64,000 bases of DNA. It comes from Anisakis pegreffii. Its lineage: Eukaryota; Nematoda; Chromadorea; Rhabditida; Anisakidae. Shown piece after piece: positions 35,733-49,200 of the stretch; positions within the stretch are counted from its first letter, which is position 1; the number at the start of each line of letters is the position of its first letter. The notes under the pieces were generated by a model. The model was not told where the DNA came from and made no database searches. It saw nothing but the letters and a program-made list of their open reading frames with translations. The stretch lies in NCBI GenBank assembly GCA_035041965.1, contig JAPYMA010000632.1:1-64000 (forward strand), read 5' to 3'. Made by a program: the position numbers and the translations under genes.

Positions 35733-37285
35733 TTTCTTTTTGACATCAAAATGTAGAATTCACATTCTGGTTCTTTGTTAGCTTCTGTTGGAAGTTTTCT
35801 TTTCCAAAAGTTTTGTTAATTCTCAATATTTCTTCAGCTCATCGTCAGTGGTCATCTCATTTCTTCTTTATTCTGAATATTTATTTTTGATTGTTTAGTC
35901 AGTCAAGTTATTTGTGCTCCTTCTATGTTATTTTGCGTTGAAACAACAGCCAAAAAATATTTTACTATGCACCGAATTGATCATTCCTCATTGTGAGCAT
36001 ACAAACGAAGAAAAACATTCCGCCTAGCCTGGTTTGAAAGAGAGAACGGAAGTTGACATAAGAAAACGCCTACGAAGTTGAAGAGCGCAGTGTCGAAGTT
36101 ATGAGCTACTTTTAGACGAGGTGTAGGGGAGGGGAATCTGAGGTTGCCGACTATCGCTTGCGTGTGTGGAAGTGCATGCAAATATACTTTTGCAAAGAGG
36201 AATGACTTTTATGTGCCATTTAGATTATACAGTGCAGTCCTGATGTAGTCAACGAGTTTATTTATTCATGAATATTTTGCCAACTTATTCATTGTTTGTC
36301 AACTTGTTATTTGATCGTTGTTGGATGCTAAAAATTGTTCGTAATTTATTCTGATTCTCGTGTGATTCTAATCTTTCCGTAATACTTAATAAACTATTGT
36401 ATGTTCCGTTCCGTTTTGCATTCACATTCACCCGTTTTCCTCAACACGTTTTCACTTTAATATTGAACTGGCAACTTGAAATGTTTTCTGTTATATCCTC
36501 TAGGAATGAATGAATTTATTCGCTTAACCCAACAAAACCTTATGAAAATAAGAAACAAATGACGATGATTCATAGTGAATAGCATGGGATAAACTACTGA
36601 AATAGTGAAGTATTAAATGGCATAACAAGTATATGGTGATGAAAGTCTTACAAATAAGTGAAACAAAAGAGCAAATCGATCGCATGGATTGTTTGATTTG
36701 ATTAGCAATCAATTTATTTGCGTGCATGAGATGAGAATGCTGCAAATACAATACATTCTTATGTACATTTTCTGAGAGGATTTCTATAATAAATGTGGAT
36801 TGGTTTATTATTGGAATTGCTGCAGTTATTATTGTTGTTAGTACGAGGATGATGATTGGTTTATTCATTGTCAGCAAATTCGCGTGGAAATTGAAGATTT
36901 TTGATAAAGATCAGAAGACTGGTAAAAATGCATTCAAATTAACAACTGGCATTTAATTGTTCACCCGATGAGAACCACCGCAAAAACCAAAGCTCTTTCG
37001 TGCCTTTCGCCTTTATTGCAACTGTCAGCGAGCGATCTCACTTCGCTGAAAATAGAGTACGTTAAGGGCGTTGATCAAAGGAAATCAATCCATTTGTTGG
37101 TAATAAAAGCGGTCATCTCAAAAATGGATCGAGCAAGTATCATGCATGCATCTATCCGTCCGTAAAGTATAATATTTTCGCCTGATTGCCGTTCGTTCTC
37201 TTTATTTCGAACCAGATACATTAATTCGGGTGAAAGAGATAATTATGCCTTCAAGTGTTTAAGCCTTTATCCGATCTGTCCACAC
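35733..37285. other. Intergenic between convergent genes
   Basis: No gene recognised. Two moderately long ORFs (35981-36181 and 36524-36877, both minus) have low-complexity or hydrophobic composition without splice partners. Confidence 0.45.
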
Positions 37286-37291
37286 TTTATT
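37286..37291 (-). terminator. Poly(A) signal for the Q/P/M-rich gene
   Basis: AATAAA on the minus strand, 233 bases beyond the alternative stop at 37524-37526. A second AATAAA lies at 37201-37206. Confidence 0.45.
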
Positions 37292-37523
37292 CCACTACTT
37301 ACGATTCTTTACTCTAGGTAATCAGTCACGTTTGCCCGAACAATATTACCCGGAAATGTTGTCGTAATACCCGGAATATTACCCGTAGAAGAGTCTCTCG
37401 AAGAAGAAAGAAATAATGTCGCCAAAAATGCGACGACCGTTGTATATTCGGGGAATGAATGAAGTAGTGCAAGAAGCAAAATTTGAATAGAAATCATACC
37501 AAGCGGTTGTTTGCTTAATTCTA

Positions 37524-40500
37524 TCAATAGGTGTAAAAGAGTGGTCGTGTTGGTTCTATGTCAAGAGGATTCTCTTCGATTTCTGTGTCCGGCACCAACA
37601 ATTCCTCCTCTCTTACTTCCGGTTCCATTGCTTGTTCTGAACTGATCGATTTCTGATCAATTTTATGACACATCAAATAGTTCTTCATCAACAACTGCTC
37701 TTTTAATCTATATCTGATCTCTATTCAAGATTATTCCATCTAGTTCCAAGCTTTCGACAAATATCATGCATTTTTATGTGTGCTTCTTCAACTGGATTCA
37801 TCGTCCATCGTTTCATGAAGGGCACAATCCCTCCCGACCGCCCTTTTTGCATACCTGTGTTTGCAATTGATGGTATCGTCTCTGTCGCTGCCGTGTTTTC
37901 TGGTTCTGGCGTTTTTGCTTCAACCGGATCCGTACTGCCGGCCAACTGCGGCTGATCGATCTCTGTTCCGGATATGTCATCCGATCCCATTGTGCTCTCG
38001 GGAATTGTCTGTAATGGAGGAACCCTCACTTGAATCTATTGGCATTGTATTTTTTTCGATATACTGTGAATTTTCTGAACAATTCTCATTAATCATCACT
38101 ATCAGCACTAAGCAACATACCTGAGTGGTGGTTGTGGGAGCGATTGCGGTGATGTCATGGAAAATTGGACGGAATGCTTTGCTCATCTTGACCGCTTCAT
38201 TCTGGAAAAATCTGAAAATTATTTCACATTACAATGTGGCATTGATTGTTACGAGTCGCTTTTCAGGTAGACACATACATAATGAACCGACGACTCTGAA
38301 ATGATGGGTACTATCCCATTATTGGCGCATAAAACGATGATAGTTGTATACGGTCATGGGAAATTAGGCAGTTGGTGCCATTTATTGCGTGAGACTTTCT
38401 GCGGAGACTTTAACAAGACGTTTCGTTATATTGAATCAGCACAATTGAACTTTTGGATTAGATAGCAGTAATCGAATTGGTTACTTGAAGAAAGCAGCCA
38501 ACGGATCAGGTCTGGACGTTATCAAGAGTTGTTCAGGATCAGACTGAATTGTGGTCGTATCGTCAACGAGTGGAGAAGGTGTTGCTTCTTGTTGTTGTTG
38601 CTCTGTGCCCATTTGTATATCAGGCTCAGAAACTGTTGATCGATGTGGGAAGGTGTCAGCGATCATTATCACTGGTGTATCCGTTGCTGGAGCATCAGAA
38701 GGTATCGCTTGTTGAGTGGTCTGTAAATTAAGAAGTCGAGAATTTATTTGTGCAATGTTTCACAGTTAGTGAGTCGCAGTTTGAATCAATCAGAAGCGAA
38801 CCCGTTGAATGTCAGCGGAAAATCTGGCAGCCGCCTCTCGAGCGTCAGCCTCACGTCCGAGTTCGATTGATTTTTGCTGCAGCTCACGGAATATCTCGTC
38901 GTGCGTCTTTTGATTTTCTACCACTGCATTCTGTGGTGTATTTTCGTCATCTGGCTGCAACACCACATTGTGAGAATAATGCGCTTTTGTACTAATCACG
39001 CATTACGCACTAACTTTTTGTACTTATTACATGGAATAGTTCAAATTTGATACAATCGGTAAGTATGATAGCTGACGGAAAATGTGCAAATATCACGATC
39101 GAAAGGACGATAGCACATCAGTGAAATCGCCTTACTGGCACTCTACAGTAAGCGAGGAGACACATTAACTCTTCCGAATCAACTCTGATGTATACATGAC
39201 CCAATTTCAATACATTCATTCTCTTATCTTTTTTTTGTGGAACTAAAGGTTGAACTAAAGATCGTTATGCAACACCCCTGAATTTGAACTTTTTTCTTTC
39301 GAAAAGAATTTTCTTCTTGTTGAACAAAAAAAAATTCTTAGATGAAACGACGAAAATGGCTTTCTTCACGGATGTATTTATTATACCTGTGGTGGTTGAA
39401 TGTTGTCGTTTGCCTGCAAGTCGTGCATCTTCCATGAGATATCATCGTGATCCTCTGTATTCAACGCCGCACTTGCTTGTTCAGCTTGCTGCTCTTGGCG
39501 TGTACTTTCCATCTAGGTGATCGTTTTGATTTTATTATCGTCATAACAACATTTCGTGTATTAAAAACTGATTCTCATTTTTGCTTCTTCGTATGATTTT
39601 GAAACTAAATGAAACAATTTCCACGACACAACGGCCGAGCAAGCGTCTCCAGAAAGCTTGTTGTTCATCGCTACAGTTTTGTTTGATGAATCAATGAGTA
39701 CACTTTTATAGCCGATAATATTTCTGAAAAACTTGGTCGTTGATCATCAGTCTTCGTGGCTATTCGAAAATAACGAATACCTGCGATTGGGCAAGTAATC
39801 TTCGGAAGATTGCATCACGATCCACTTTGAGTTCGGCTTGCATTGCCGATAGAATTTGATCTGCCGACGCATCGTGAGGACTGACAATCGGTAATTCAGG
39901 TGTCTTAAGAAATAATGAATTGGTATCAACTCGGTTCAGCACAAATTTAGGTTCGGAAGAGATTTTTGCTTCATCTCAATTAGATTTTCGTTCAATACCC
40001 TACGGAATCAGAACTTTTTGCCCAAACATTTGTTCTCGAATAATCATTAACTTTGATCATCAAGATGCATCGTATAGCTTTTTGATTCATGGTGTTGAAA
40101 ACCTTTTTTGTGATGTCATGTTTTAAAGTGCATTTATAGAAATTGCTCTGTTGCTTTCTCAAATTAATCCGAAACAACCTTATTGTGTTCCTCAAATAAA
40201 CTTATTCATTGGCTCTTCCTCATGTTGCTTCGTTGATGAATATTCACCGACATTACAAGAGATAATTGATAACGATCAAAAACATAATTTTAACCTCTGG
40301 CATAACTGGCTGTTCAGATGGTGCAACTACTTCTTGTTGAGGAATCACTGCAGTTCTTAAACAAAGAAATTCTATATTCACGGCACATTCAAAACAACTG
40401 GTATAATGAACATTCAGAATCACTGTTGTATAGTGAGAATCTTCTATGCTCTTCTCATGATCAGTGATCAGTTCTAACAGTATGTTCGACAACGGTAGTG

Positions 40501-43500
40501 TATATAATAAAAGGTAATTTGGATAGAATTTGATTTTTTTTCGACAAAAAATATCACAACGGATGAATTTACTTCATTATCTGATAACAGTATAGTGAAA
40601 GAATTGAACTTATAGCTAACAGTGCATCCCAGTGATAGTCACTGAAAAAGGCAGCTACTGAAAATCGCACTGAAAGAACGCTTAAATTGTGCGATTGATC
40701 ACGCGATATTATCATCGGCCGCATGCTTAATCCATTTTAAAATCGTACTATATGTGCAAATTCTGTCTATGTCATGATTCTTAAGTTTCCATCGAATATC
40801 ATAACGAAGTTACCCTTCTGGCTCAACTTGTTGATCTGGCAATTTTTCAGCAGTCTCATTATCTTTATGCAACTCATCGTTTTTCAATAACGATGGCGAT
40901 GTCACTTCAGCCTTATCCATTTCATTGGATGCCTGAAATATCAATGCAAAGAACTTATCTATTTATTAAACAACTTATCTATTAAGATCCTGAAATATCA
41001 ACTCGTTAGGCGTTCATGTGCTGACTTTAATATAAAAAGACATCTATTCCATAAAAGACATTCTGCTGTGAAATGTACGATCTTCATATTTCATAATTCC
41101 CATCTGAATGACTTCATTCGTATCCTTTACTAAATAGTTAATATGTTTATGGCACAATTGCGGTGGACTGCTTTCAAGGTGATTATCGTTTAAGAATAAG
41201 TGAACGTCTCCGTACTTTATGCACTAACAGCATATTACGTCTTATGAAGGAGTTGTGAAAAATCTATGGTAGTGAACTATGTTTTGTTGCTTTATGCGAA
41301 AGAAATGGCGAGTAGAATGATGGATGAGAAGTGGCAAGCAATTGAGATTGGTGCTGATAAAAACCTGTTTTGGTGATTGAGGGAATATCATGTGATAGAT
41401 GGTTGGGTAGATGGGCATTCTTCCGACAGGATTCATAGGCATAGGCATATTCATCATCTGCATCGGGGGCATTCGAGACATCATCATACGACTGCGCATG
41501 GCCATCATTCGTGCCATCATCTCTTGACGCATCATCGCAGTTCGTTGCTGTTGCTGTTGTTGCTGTAGCTGTTCTTGTTGCTGTTCCTGTTGCTGTTGTT
41601 GTTGCTGTTGCTGTTGTTGCTGTAACTGTTCTTGTTGCTGTTCCTGTTGCTGTTGTTGTTGCTGTTGCTGTTGTTGCTGTTCCATTCGACGCATCACCTC
41701 CTCGTTATTCGCCATCATTCTTTCTTCAAAGCGTACACATTCATCAATTCTGTCACCATTCAGCGAACTTGATCAATCAAACTAGCTTGAGGCTGTTCCC
41801 ACAACAAAACTTATCATCATCTCTCAATTAGCAAAGCAATTTGAATGAAACTGAATTGCCAAATGGGGTACGGTAATACAATGTCATGTGCAAAACAATT
41901 TCCATGACGTTCTGTGTGCGAAGATGTTCGTTCTGTTGAATTGAAAATCGATGAAATCAAACAGAACAATTCACTTCGCTGAAACACTTTTTTCAAGTTG
42001 ATGTCTAAATGAATAAACTCATAGTTTGCAAATTTTTCTAAAGAAAAATCCCAACGAGTAAATTTGGTTTCACTCGCTACTATAATAGTTTTAATGAATT
42101 GAACCCTTTCGAAGTATACTTTTTGGGTTATATCTATCCGACGGGATCGATCAGTAGTCCAAAGAATTAATAAGTTTGAATTGAATGAAATATTCACCCG
42201 TCTGTAAACGCATCAAAAGATGTCGTCTATAGACTTCGCGTTCCATTTGCCACTGCATCACGGCTCGATGATATCTATTGAAAACAATTCACATGTTTCT
42301 TATCATCAATTGAGTGAAAGCAATTGAGTTGAATGGTACTGTTGAATTTGACATAGTGAATGATTATTTCGTTAAAGAACATTGATTTTTGATGTCGAGT
42401 GACAACAACTCACTTGGCTAATTGTCGTTGATATTCTGCGGAGACGGCAGGTGGCGGAACTGCTACCTGAGGTGAAGCTCTTTCAGGAGAGGGCATTTGT
42501 GGATGGGGCAGTTGCGGTGGAGGCATCTGGGGAGGGCCCATTTGAGGACCGAGCATCTGCGGACGGGGCATCTGGGGAGGGGGCATTTGAGGGGATAGCA
42601 TCTGAGGAGGGGGCATCTGGGGCGGGGACATCTGGGGAGGGGGCATTTGTGGAGGAGGCATTTGAGGGGGTAGTATTTGAGGAGGTGGCATCTGGGGCGA
42701 GGACATCTGGGGAGGGGGCATCTGTGGAGGAGGCATTTGAAGGGGTAGTATTTGGGGGGTGGCATTTGAGGGAGTTGCATCTGAGGGGGTGGCATCTGGG
42801 GAGGAGGCATCTGGAGAGGAGACATCTGAGGGGGTGGCATGCGCATCGGGGGCACGATGGCTAGTTGAGGGGGTTGCTGCATTGCCAGCTGTATCGGTAG
42901 AATGGGTTGTTCACCGTTGGCGATCAGCTGATCGGCCGGGATGATAACACCGTTGTAGTTCTGAAGCTGATTGATGATATCAATTGGCCTCACGTCTCCG
43001 TTTTCGCTTATCGCCGAACCTGAACAATTGAACAACGGCTAGACATTGAACAACGATCGCAATCGTGTCCACAAACCTTCCTCCCTCAACGAATCAATTC
43101 ATCGCCTTAACACACCACCGCTCCAACAAATTATGTGGACTTCAAGTATCATTTGGATTTTAATCAAGTGCTTACTGTACTCAAAAACTTCGATTTATTT
43201 GAGCGGTTCTCAGTCATTTTAAGCGGACTGAGAGTGCAACCGAATCACTCACTTATCTTCTCTTATTCAGCACTATGCATTAAGTGATTTTTTAAAAGCC
43301 AGAAACAGTCATAATTATATAGCATGAGTGAGGACACCAAGACCATGCAGAAGAAAACCATGACCATCATAGATTTCACGTTTTTTTGACTTATCATTTC
43401 ATTATCTTGAATCAGCAAGAGATAATTCGTTTTGTTGAAAATCATTCCATGAGAAATTCCAGTCAAAAATAGTGAGTGTACCAAAGGCGCTCAACATTCA

Positions 43501-46217
43501 AACTCTTCAGTATGGAAATGAGCGGCATTTAGCATGCATTAACTCGTTAAAATACAAAATGATCCAACTTCGACTACTCGCATATTATTTTCGCCCACTG
43601 TCGGACACATCGCCCCGGTTGAGTCAACCTAATTTAACTGATCACCACCATTCATCAACTGATGTTAACGCCTAATTCAGAACTGAGATTGAAACTTGTG
43701 AAAGATTGAGTGTTTCAAGACAGACCATCCAATACAATAACTCCTTTCGATGTTTTTTCATTTTGCGACTCATAATCATTACGGCCAACGATCACCACTT
43801 GCTGTACTTCAGGTCTTCTCAGTAAGGTTCGGATCTGAATGTGCGCATCATTATTTTGAGAGATTCGACATTCTTGTCACAATTTCAATTAGTAATCTTT
43901 CCATTTCTTTAGTGAATTCAATACAGTAGAAGTAACACTAAAAATGGACACAGCCTATGATCGTTTTACGGAAAATTTTGGTCTTTCACAATTTGTTTTT
44001 TCATCGAGCAAAATGTCTGCTGCTCATTCGTTGTGACTTGTCGTTATTTAACTACAGTAACCCTGAAAGAAAGCACTTTGAAACGCCCAATGATAGTGTG
44101 AAATGGAGATAGGGCACAGAAACGGCGGAGAGAACGTTTAGCCTTGTGCAATGTATTTGCCTCAAATGTGCCACCATTCCATCAGCTGAATTGATGCTAA
44201 CACTAAGAATCATTGAGCAGTTCGAAATTTGCGTTTCATCGCATCGGACAAACAACATTTTAGGCATAAAACATAAACAGCCATTTAATAATGCGCGATC
44301 CATATATTTGCTAAGTCCAACCAGCTGATGGGTTTTTCTGCTTATGAGGACTTGAAATATAATAGTTTGGAATGGTGGTTAGTGGGTGAAGAAAATGCTC
44401 TGATTCGATGCTCCTGACATTATCAGCAGCTAACTGAACAAAAAGCCTTTTCAGTTCATAACTCAGTCATCTTCACTCGAATTTTCCTTTATAACTCATC
44501 AAGACATATGTTGTACTACTTGCGGTTTTCATGAACATCGAACACTCGTTGCTTATCCTGATCGACCGAACCTTCAGCTACCACAGCACCGACCACAACA
44601 TGCTCCCCAGATTCTTCTATCGCTGGCTTTCTGTGTCGAACACATTTTCTAATCCTTTTAAAACCGTCAATCCAAATGCTGCAATGCAGCCAGCTCCCTG
44701 GTAATGAATATTGCCGAATGAATCAAAAACGAACCGCATTAGTGGCATCATCTTCACTGGGTATTTTATCTGAATCATCTGCATTCTCGGCTTGTTTATC
44801 ATCACGCTCAACACCAGCAGTACCATCAACTGTTGGCTTATCTCTAGCAATTGAATTGTCGTTGTTGATCAGATCGATTTTGGGATTTGTCTCGGTGATG
44901 TCGATTACGAATCGATCTGCCGTACGTATTTGTGCTTGTGGCTCATCGTAGTGCTACAATTCAACATTTCTTCACGATTGCCTCAAACAGTCAATCTTTA
45001 TTAGTTGTTAATGGGTTTCGGAGACGGGGGAAATCAGGTTTTTCGGGGACAGGGAATTCCCCGAAATTCCCCGCAGCACTCTAGCTATTACCACCGTTAT
45101 CGACGATATGGTCAAATAGAAATTGACCGTCAAATAGAATCTTCCAAGTCCGAGTTGGTTATTCAAAATTTTTGAGTCCTAAATAGCATCATTTCTTTGT
45201 GAGAATTGGTTGAATTGTTTAATTATATCCATGAATTACACCAACTAACGCATCGGAAACCAGTTCATGAGGAAAACGCAAAAAATCTACATTGTTTTTG
45301 CTTTTTTTCGCGTATATTTACTGAACGATTAGGATTCTTGAAAAAATTTTTTCGAAACTATTGAAAAAGATTCGAGATGAAGAGAAGTGAGCTGAGAAGA
45401 ATGAAAGTAATTTACTGTGAATTGATGCAATTTTCGATAGACACAATCAGGTGCCAGATGAATTAGTATCGCTGATGTGGCCAATATCCAGAGTAGGAGA
45501 ATAACTGTGATCAAACAAGGCCAGCGACACTTTGCTCCACTTTTCTCTGATACAATAAAACAAACAATCAAACGATTGTTGAGTGTAATTCTTGAAGTGA
45601 TTCATTATTTCATTACAATCTCGAAAGGTTCCTCAAGCTATCAACCAAAATACCCTTTTACAGTGCGCAGATCCATTACAATGGCTCGGAGGTGTAGGAT
45701 GAGAATATTCATTTTGGCTATTTACTGATATTGTACTAGGTTTGTTCTCAGGTCGGTCGGTGTGAAATCGTTTCTTGATATTAATCGCTTTAAAATGATT
45801 TCTGTGAAATTTAAGGAGTAGGTATAAGTTAGTGTGTGATATACTTATTTCAAGCATTCTGATACTTCCTAGCTTATTTGATAACATTGGTATAATGTTC
45901 AGGAAATAAGCACAATTCTGATTATAACAACATTTTAAAGTGATGATAAGTGATAATATGAATTTGTCCATGCAAATGAATGAACGCTCATCAGCGTTCG
46001 CTTCCGAATCCAACTAACCGAGTTGCAGTGCGAACGGTAGAATCGTTGTTGGCTTTGAGATATCATCCTCATCAACACTGCTTTTGTATACCTTCTTCTC
46101 GGGTGCACCTTTTTCCGCTGGATCTAATTGCGGCGTTGTGAATATTTTGGTCATATCCTGAATTACTTCAAATTCAGAACCATTATCAGTATATTGCATG
46201 TTGTAAAACTTTCGCAT
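37524..46217 (-). CDS. Unrecognised single-pass membrane protein with Gln/Pro/Met-rich repeats
   Basis: Exons: 46019-46217, 45416-45546, 44735-44953, 44537-44630, 43726-43834, 42414-43019, 42198-42274, 41365-41723, 40814-40932, 40295-40355, 39781-39903, 39387-39512, 38802-38954, 38485-38720, 38121-38211, 37721-38008; about 995 residues. An alternative last exon is 37524-37652. About 65 hydrophilic residues precede one membrane helix (LITVILLLWILATSAILIHL), then a long, probably lumenal or extracellular part: acidic region, PPQM repeats, Gln tract with EYQRQLAKYHRAVMQWQMERE-like charged segments, and a Ser/Thr/Gln-rich tail. No known domain. All junctions are in phase except 44735/44630, which needs another small exon, and the 42414-43019 exon, which carries a one-base frameshift. 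The start may instead be ATG 46154, just after a TTCAG acceptor. Function unknown. Confidence 0.7.
41540..41684 (-). repeat. Polyglutamine-coding repeat with a 57-bp tandem duplication
   Basis: CAG/CAA codons interrupted by Glu and Leu. The segment beginning CTGTAGCTGTTC at 41563 (plus strand) recurs at 41620 as CTGTAACTGTTC, so a block of 19 codons is duplicated. It is in frame inside exon 41365-41723. Confidence 0.85.
42480..42845 (-). repeat. Coding minisatellite of PPQM units
   Basis: A 15-base unit coding Met-Pro-Pro-Pro-Gln, repeated about 24 times with variants (SPQM, LPQM, RPQM, ILPPQM). A larger period of about 60 bases shows as repeated blocks. The frame changes once within the array, at the G run 42754-42759. 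Confidence 0.85.
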
Positions 46218-49200
46218 CGATTATTCACATGTGTTATCGATCAAAACAATTGAATAAAGATGAATGAAAGAGCGTCGCATAACACCTGAACATTTCAGTG
46301 CTTTGTTAATATTAGCAATTCAAATATTCATACTGACTACTGAACTCCATCACGTAATGTTTTCATTCAGTGAAACGCAATTTGAATCCAACTGATTACC
46401 GAAGTATAATAATCATTCCGTTCGCGAATAACTGATAACTCAGATCGGTTAGTCAGAACAATTAAGATCAACAGTTTACTGCAAACCGATTGAACAGTAC
46501 GAAGGAGAAACGCTTGATTCACATAATATATACTGGTGCTTAGAAGGAATGCTCACAGCAGTTATTACCGAAAAATTAAAAATAATTTCGTCGATACAAT
46601 TGGATGGAACATGATTATTTATTTTCTAAAATGGGAATGAAATTCAGCAAACCAATTGAATATTGCCATTTCGAGGAGGACATTTAGGAAATAAAAGAGC
46701 GAAAGACCAGAACGTATTCTCTTCTCTCCGCTTCTCTTCACAAAACTGTCAAGTCAAATGATACAAACAGGTTGTTCATAAAATGAGAAAGAATGAAAAC
46801 ATCGTCAAAAGTTGATTACTTTTCAGATGATTATCATTTTATTTGTTCAGCTGCAATTAATCATTTTTTATTTCCTTTAATGCATCTCGAAGTGGATAGA
46901 TATTATAATATGAATTCGTTTCACCATATGAAAATTGAATTAAGCAAAAACACTATTGCAGCAACGCTTCAAAACAGAGATTTCATAAGCTTTAAGATCA
47001 TTATTATTTCAAGTTGCTTCATTTGAATATATTGTAGTGTTGAACTATTCATTGACTGACTGCTTCTTATCAGAGGCTGATTTTGAGAAATCTCTCGTCG
47101 GTTCGGAGAAGAACGACAAGTACCGAAAGGCATACGGGTGAACGACATGACATCACGAACTAACAACCAAAACTCGAAAGTCACAACGTCAACACTTTTC
47201 AAATCAAGTTCTGCGAATCACTCTCCTTCTCATGCGGTCGTTAAATACGCACGCAATACATCATATATTTATACAGTATCGCGCTCTGTTACTCACAACA
47301 AACGCAATTCTCAAATCAGACAATAGAACAAAAAATTTAATGTTTTCGATTAACTGACATAAAGTTGCTTTTTTCAACATCAAATATTCTTCGTGCACTT
47401 TTTTACTGCTCCATGCAGAAAGGACATATTCGAGCTCTAAACATAAAAATGGTTATTATTCGTCAGAGCTCCATCATATCCGTCGTCGACTTCGATAATG
47501 CGAGCGAGTGCATAAATCAAAAAGATCATTATTTCATTTCTGTATGACCTGCCTGCTCTATCGATAAATTCATCCATCTCAATGACATCTAACGACTATG
47601 AATAATTATTGAACGATTCAACTGCACTGATTATTTTCTACAAAGTAGCCATTAATTGTTGAGAGCATCGCATAGATATTATCATCACCAATGTCGCATT
47701 AAATTTATCACTCACCAATGTTTATAATTTAAAATTAAAATTTATTTTAAACGAATTGCCGAAACAAAAAACAGAAATATAAGTCAAAAACATATGAAAA
47801 ACACTGATGAAAATCGATGAATCAAGTGCGATGTTGTCAAATAACTTATAACTTTGATTTGCAAATAAATCAAACCACAAAAAAATACTTATTATGTTCG
47901 GCCAATATGATTTTTTCGAGTGTGGTGACATTGAACTGTGTAGTGAATCTAGTTCAACGCATGAGGCAGTCAGTCACATACGGTTCACTGTTGTAAGGAA
48001 AAGATTGATGAAGAAATTCGTCAAGCTCTTGGAAAATTTGACATTCCTCTTTAAATCATTGCCGTAAATATCTACGGAAAATGGTGATGGAACAGGATGA
48101 TTAATATTGAAAGAGATCGCTCAGTCAAGGGTTTTTGATCTTGCAGTGAGACCATCACCGTTCGGCATATCTCATCGCTCGTGCTGCTGCAAAAGCGATC
48201 AGATGAAATTCATCTTTATCACAACACCCTTTTAGACATTCTGATAAGTTACGAGGAATTTATGAATGCTTGGGTGCGTCCATCTCCAACAGTGATCACA
48301 AAGAAGTGAATGCATCGTGAATAAATGCACGAAAGATTTACGATTAAATATGAATACAATTAAGGAATTAGCACTTAATAAATATTAATAAATGCTGAAC
48401 ATTGAGAAAAATAACGCTATCTTACGCTGTTACATTAGTCATTATTTGAGGATTAGAATTCTCTCAGTTGATCTCACGTTCAGAGTGCTGATAATAATAG
48501 AATGATCGTCACGTGAGGAAATTATAACGAAGTTATTATTCGTTATGAAAGACGTTAACGAGTGTGAATACTTCACTGTTGCAATCATATGGCTAATGAT
48601 TGGAAAAAACGAAGAAGTTCTGAATAAGTGAAGTCGTCTATTGTAAATGCTTTAGAAATGACATTAAAAATCGGTATTTTCAATGATAAATAAAGTGATT
48701 ATGGCAAATTGAATGTTGCTGAGAAAATATTTTTTGAAAATGATAATACCTACAACAATAATAATAATATCAATAATAATAACAAAAATAAATCAGAAAT
48801 TCGCTCTTATTGGATAACAAAGTGAAAAAAGCTAAAATATTGGCAATCAGAAGAAACAAAGTTTTTTGAGAAGGGTAATTGAGGATGGAGTGAAGTGATT
48901 GGTAGAAGGGAAGTGAAGACGATGAGATCAAATGAAACGAAGGTTGATGAAGATTTTAGAAGTTGTTTGGTTGGGTATTTACTGATTTAATTATCATTCA
49001 AGTTAATGCTCTCCTCTCTTTGATGCATGTTCTATAACATAAGGTGAATAATGTCTCAGTGCTGCTGTTTTGTGCTATATAAATGTGTTTATTGAAATGG
49101 TGGTGATGTTACTCAAAATGTGAATGGCTGACTCAAATGACAAGTTGGTCGCATGCAACCGGTTCTGGTTCTTCAAAGTGCTCTGCTGCATCACTTCAAT

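Noticed and set aside
37309..37527. Minus-strand ORF with a signal-peptide-like start
   Set aside because: It lies just after the alternative stop of the upstream gene on the same strand, so it is more likely 3' UTR. No acceptor precedes it.
41377..41831. Plus-strand Val/Ala-rich and His-rich ORFs
   Set aside because: Antisense readings of the polyglutamine and Met/Arg-rich exon on the minus strand.
42451..42944. Plus-strand ORFs rich in Gly/Ala/Glu
   Set aside because: They are the antisense of the PPQM-coding minisatellite.
45329..45571. Separate small membrane-protein gene
   Set aside because: The hydrophobic part is exon 45416-45546 of the Q/P/M-rich gene; phases on both sides fit.
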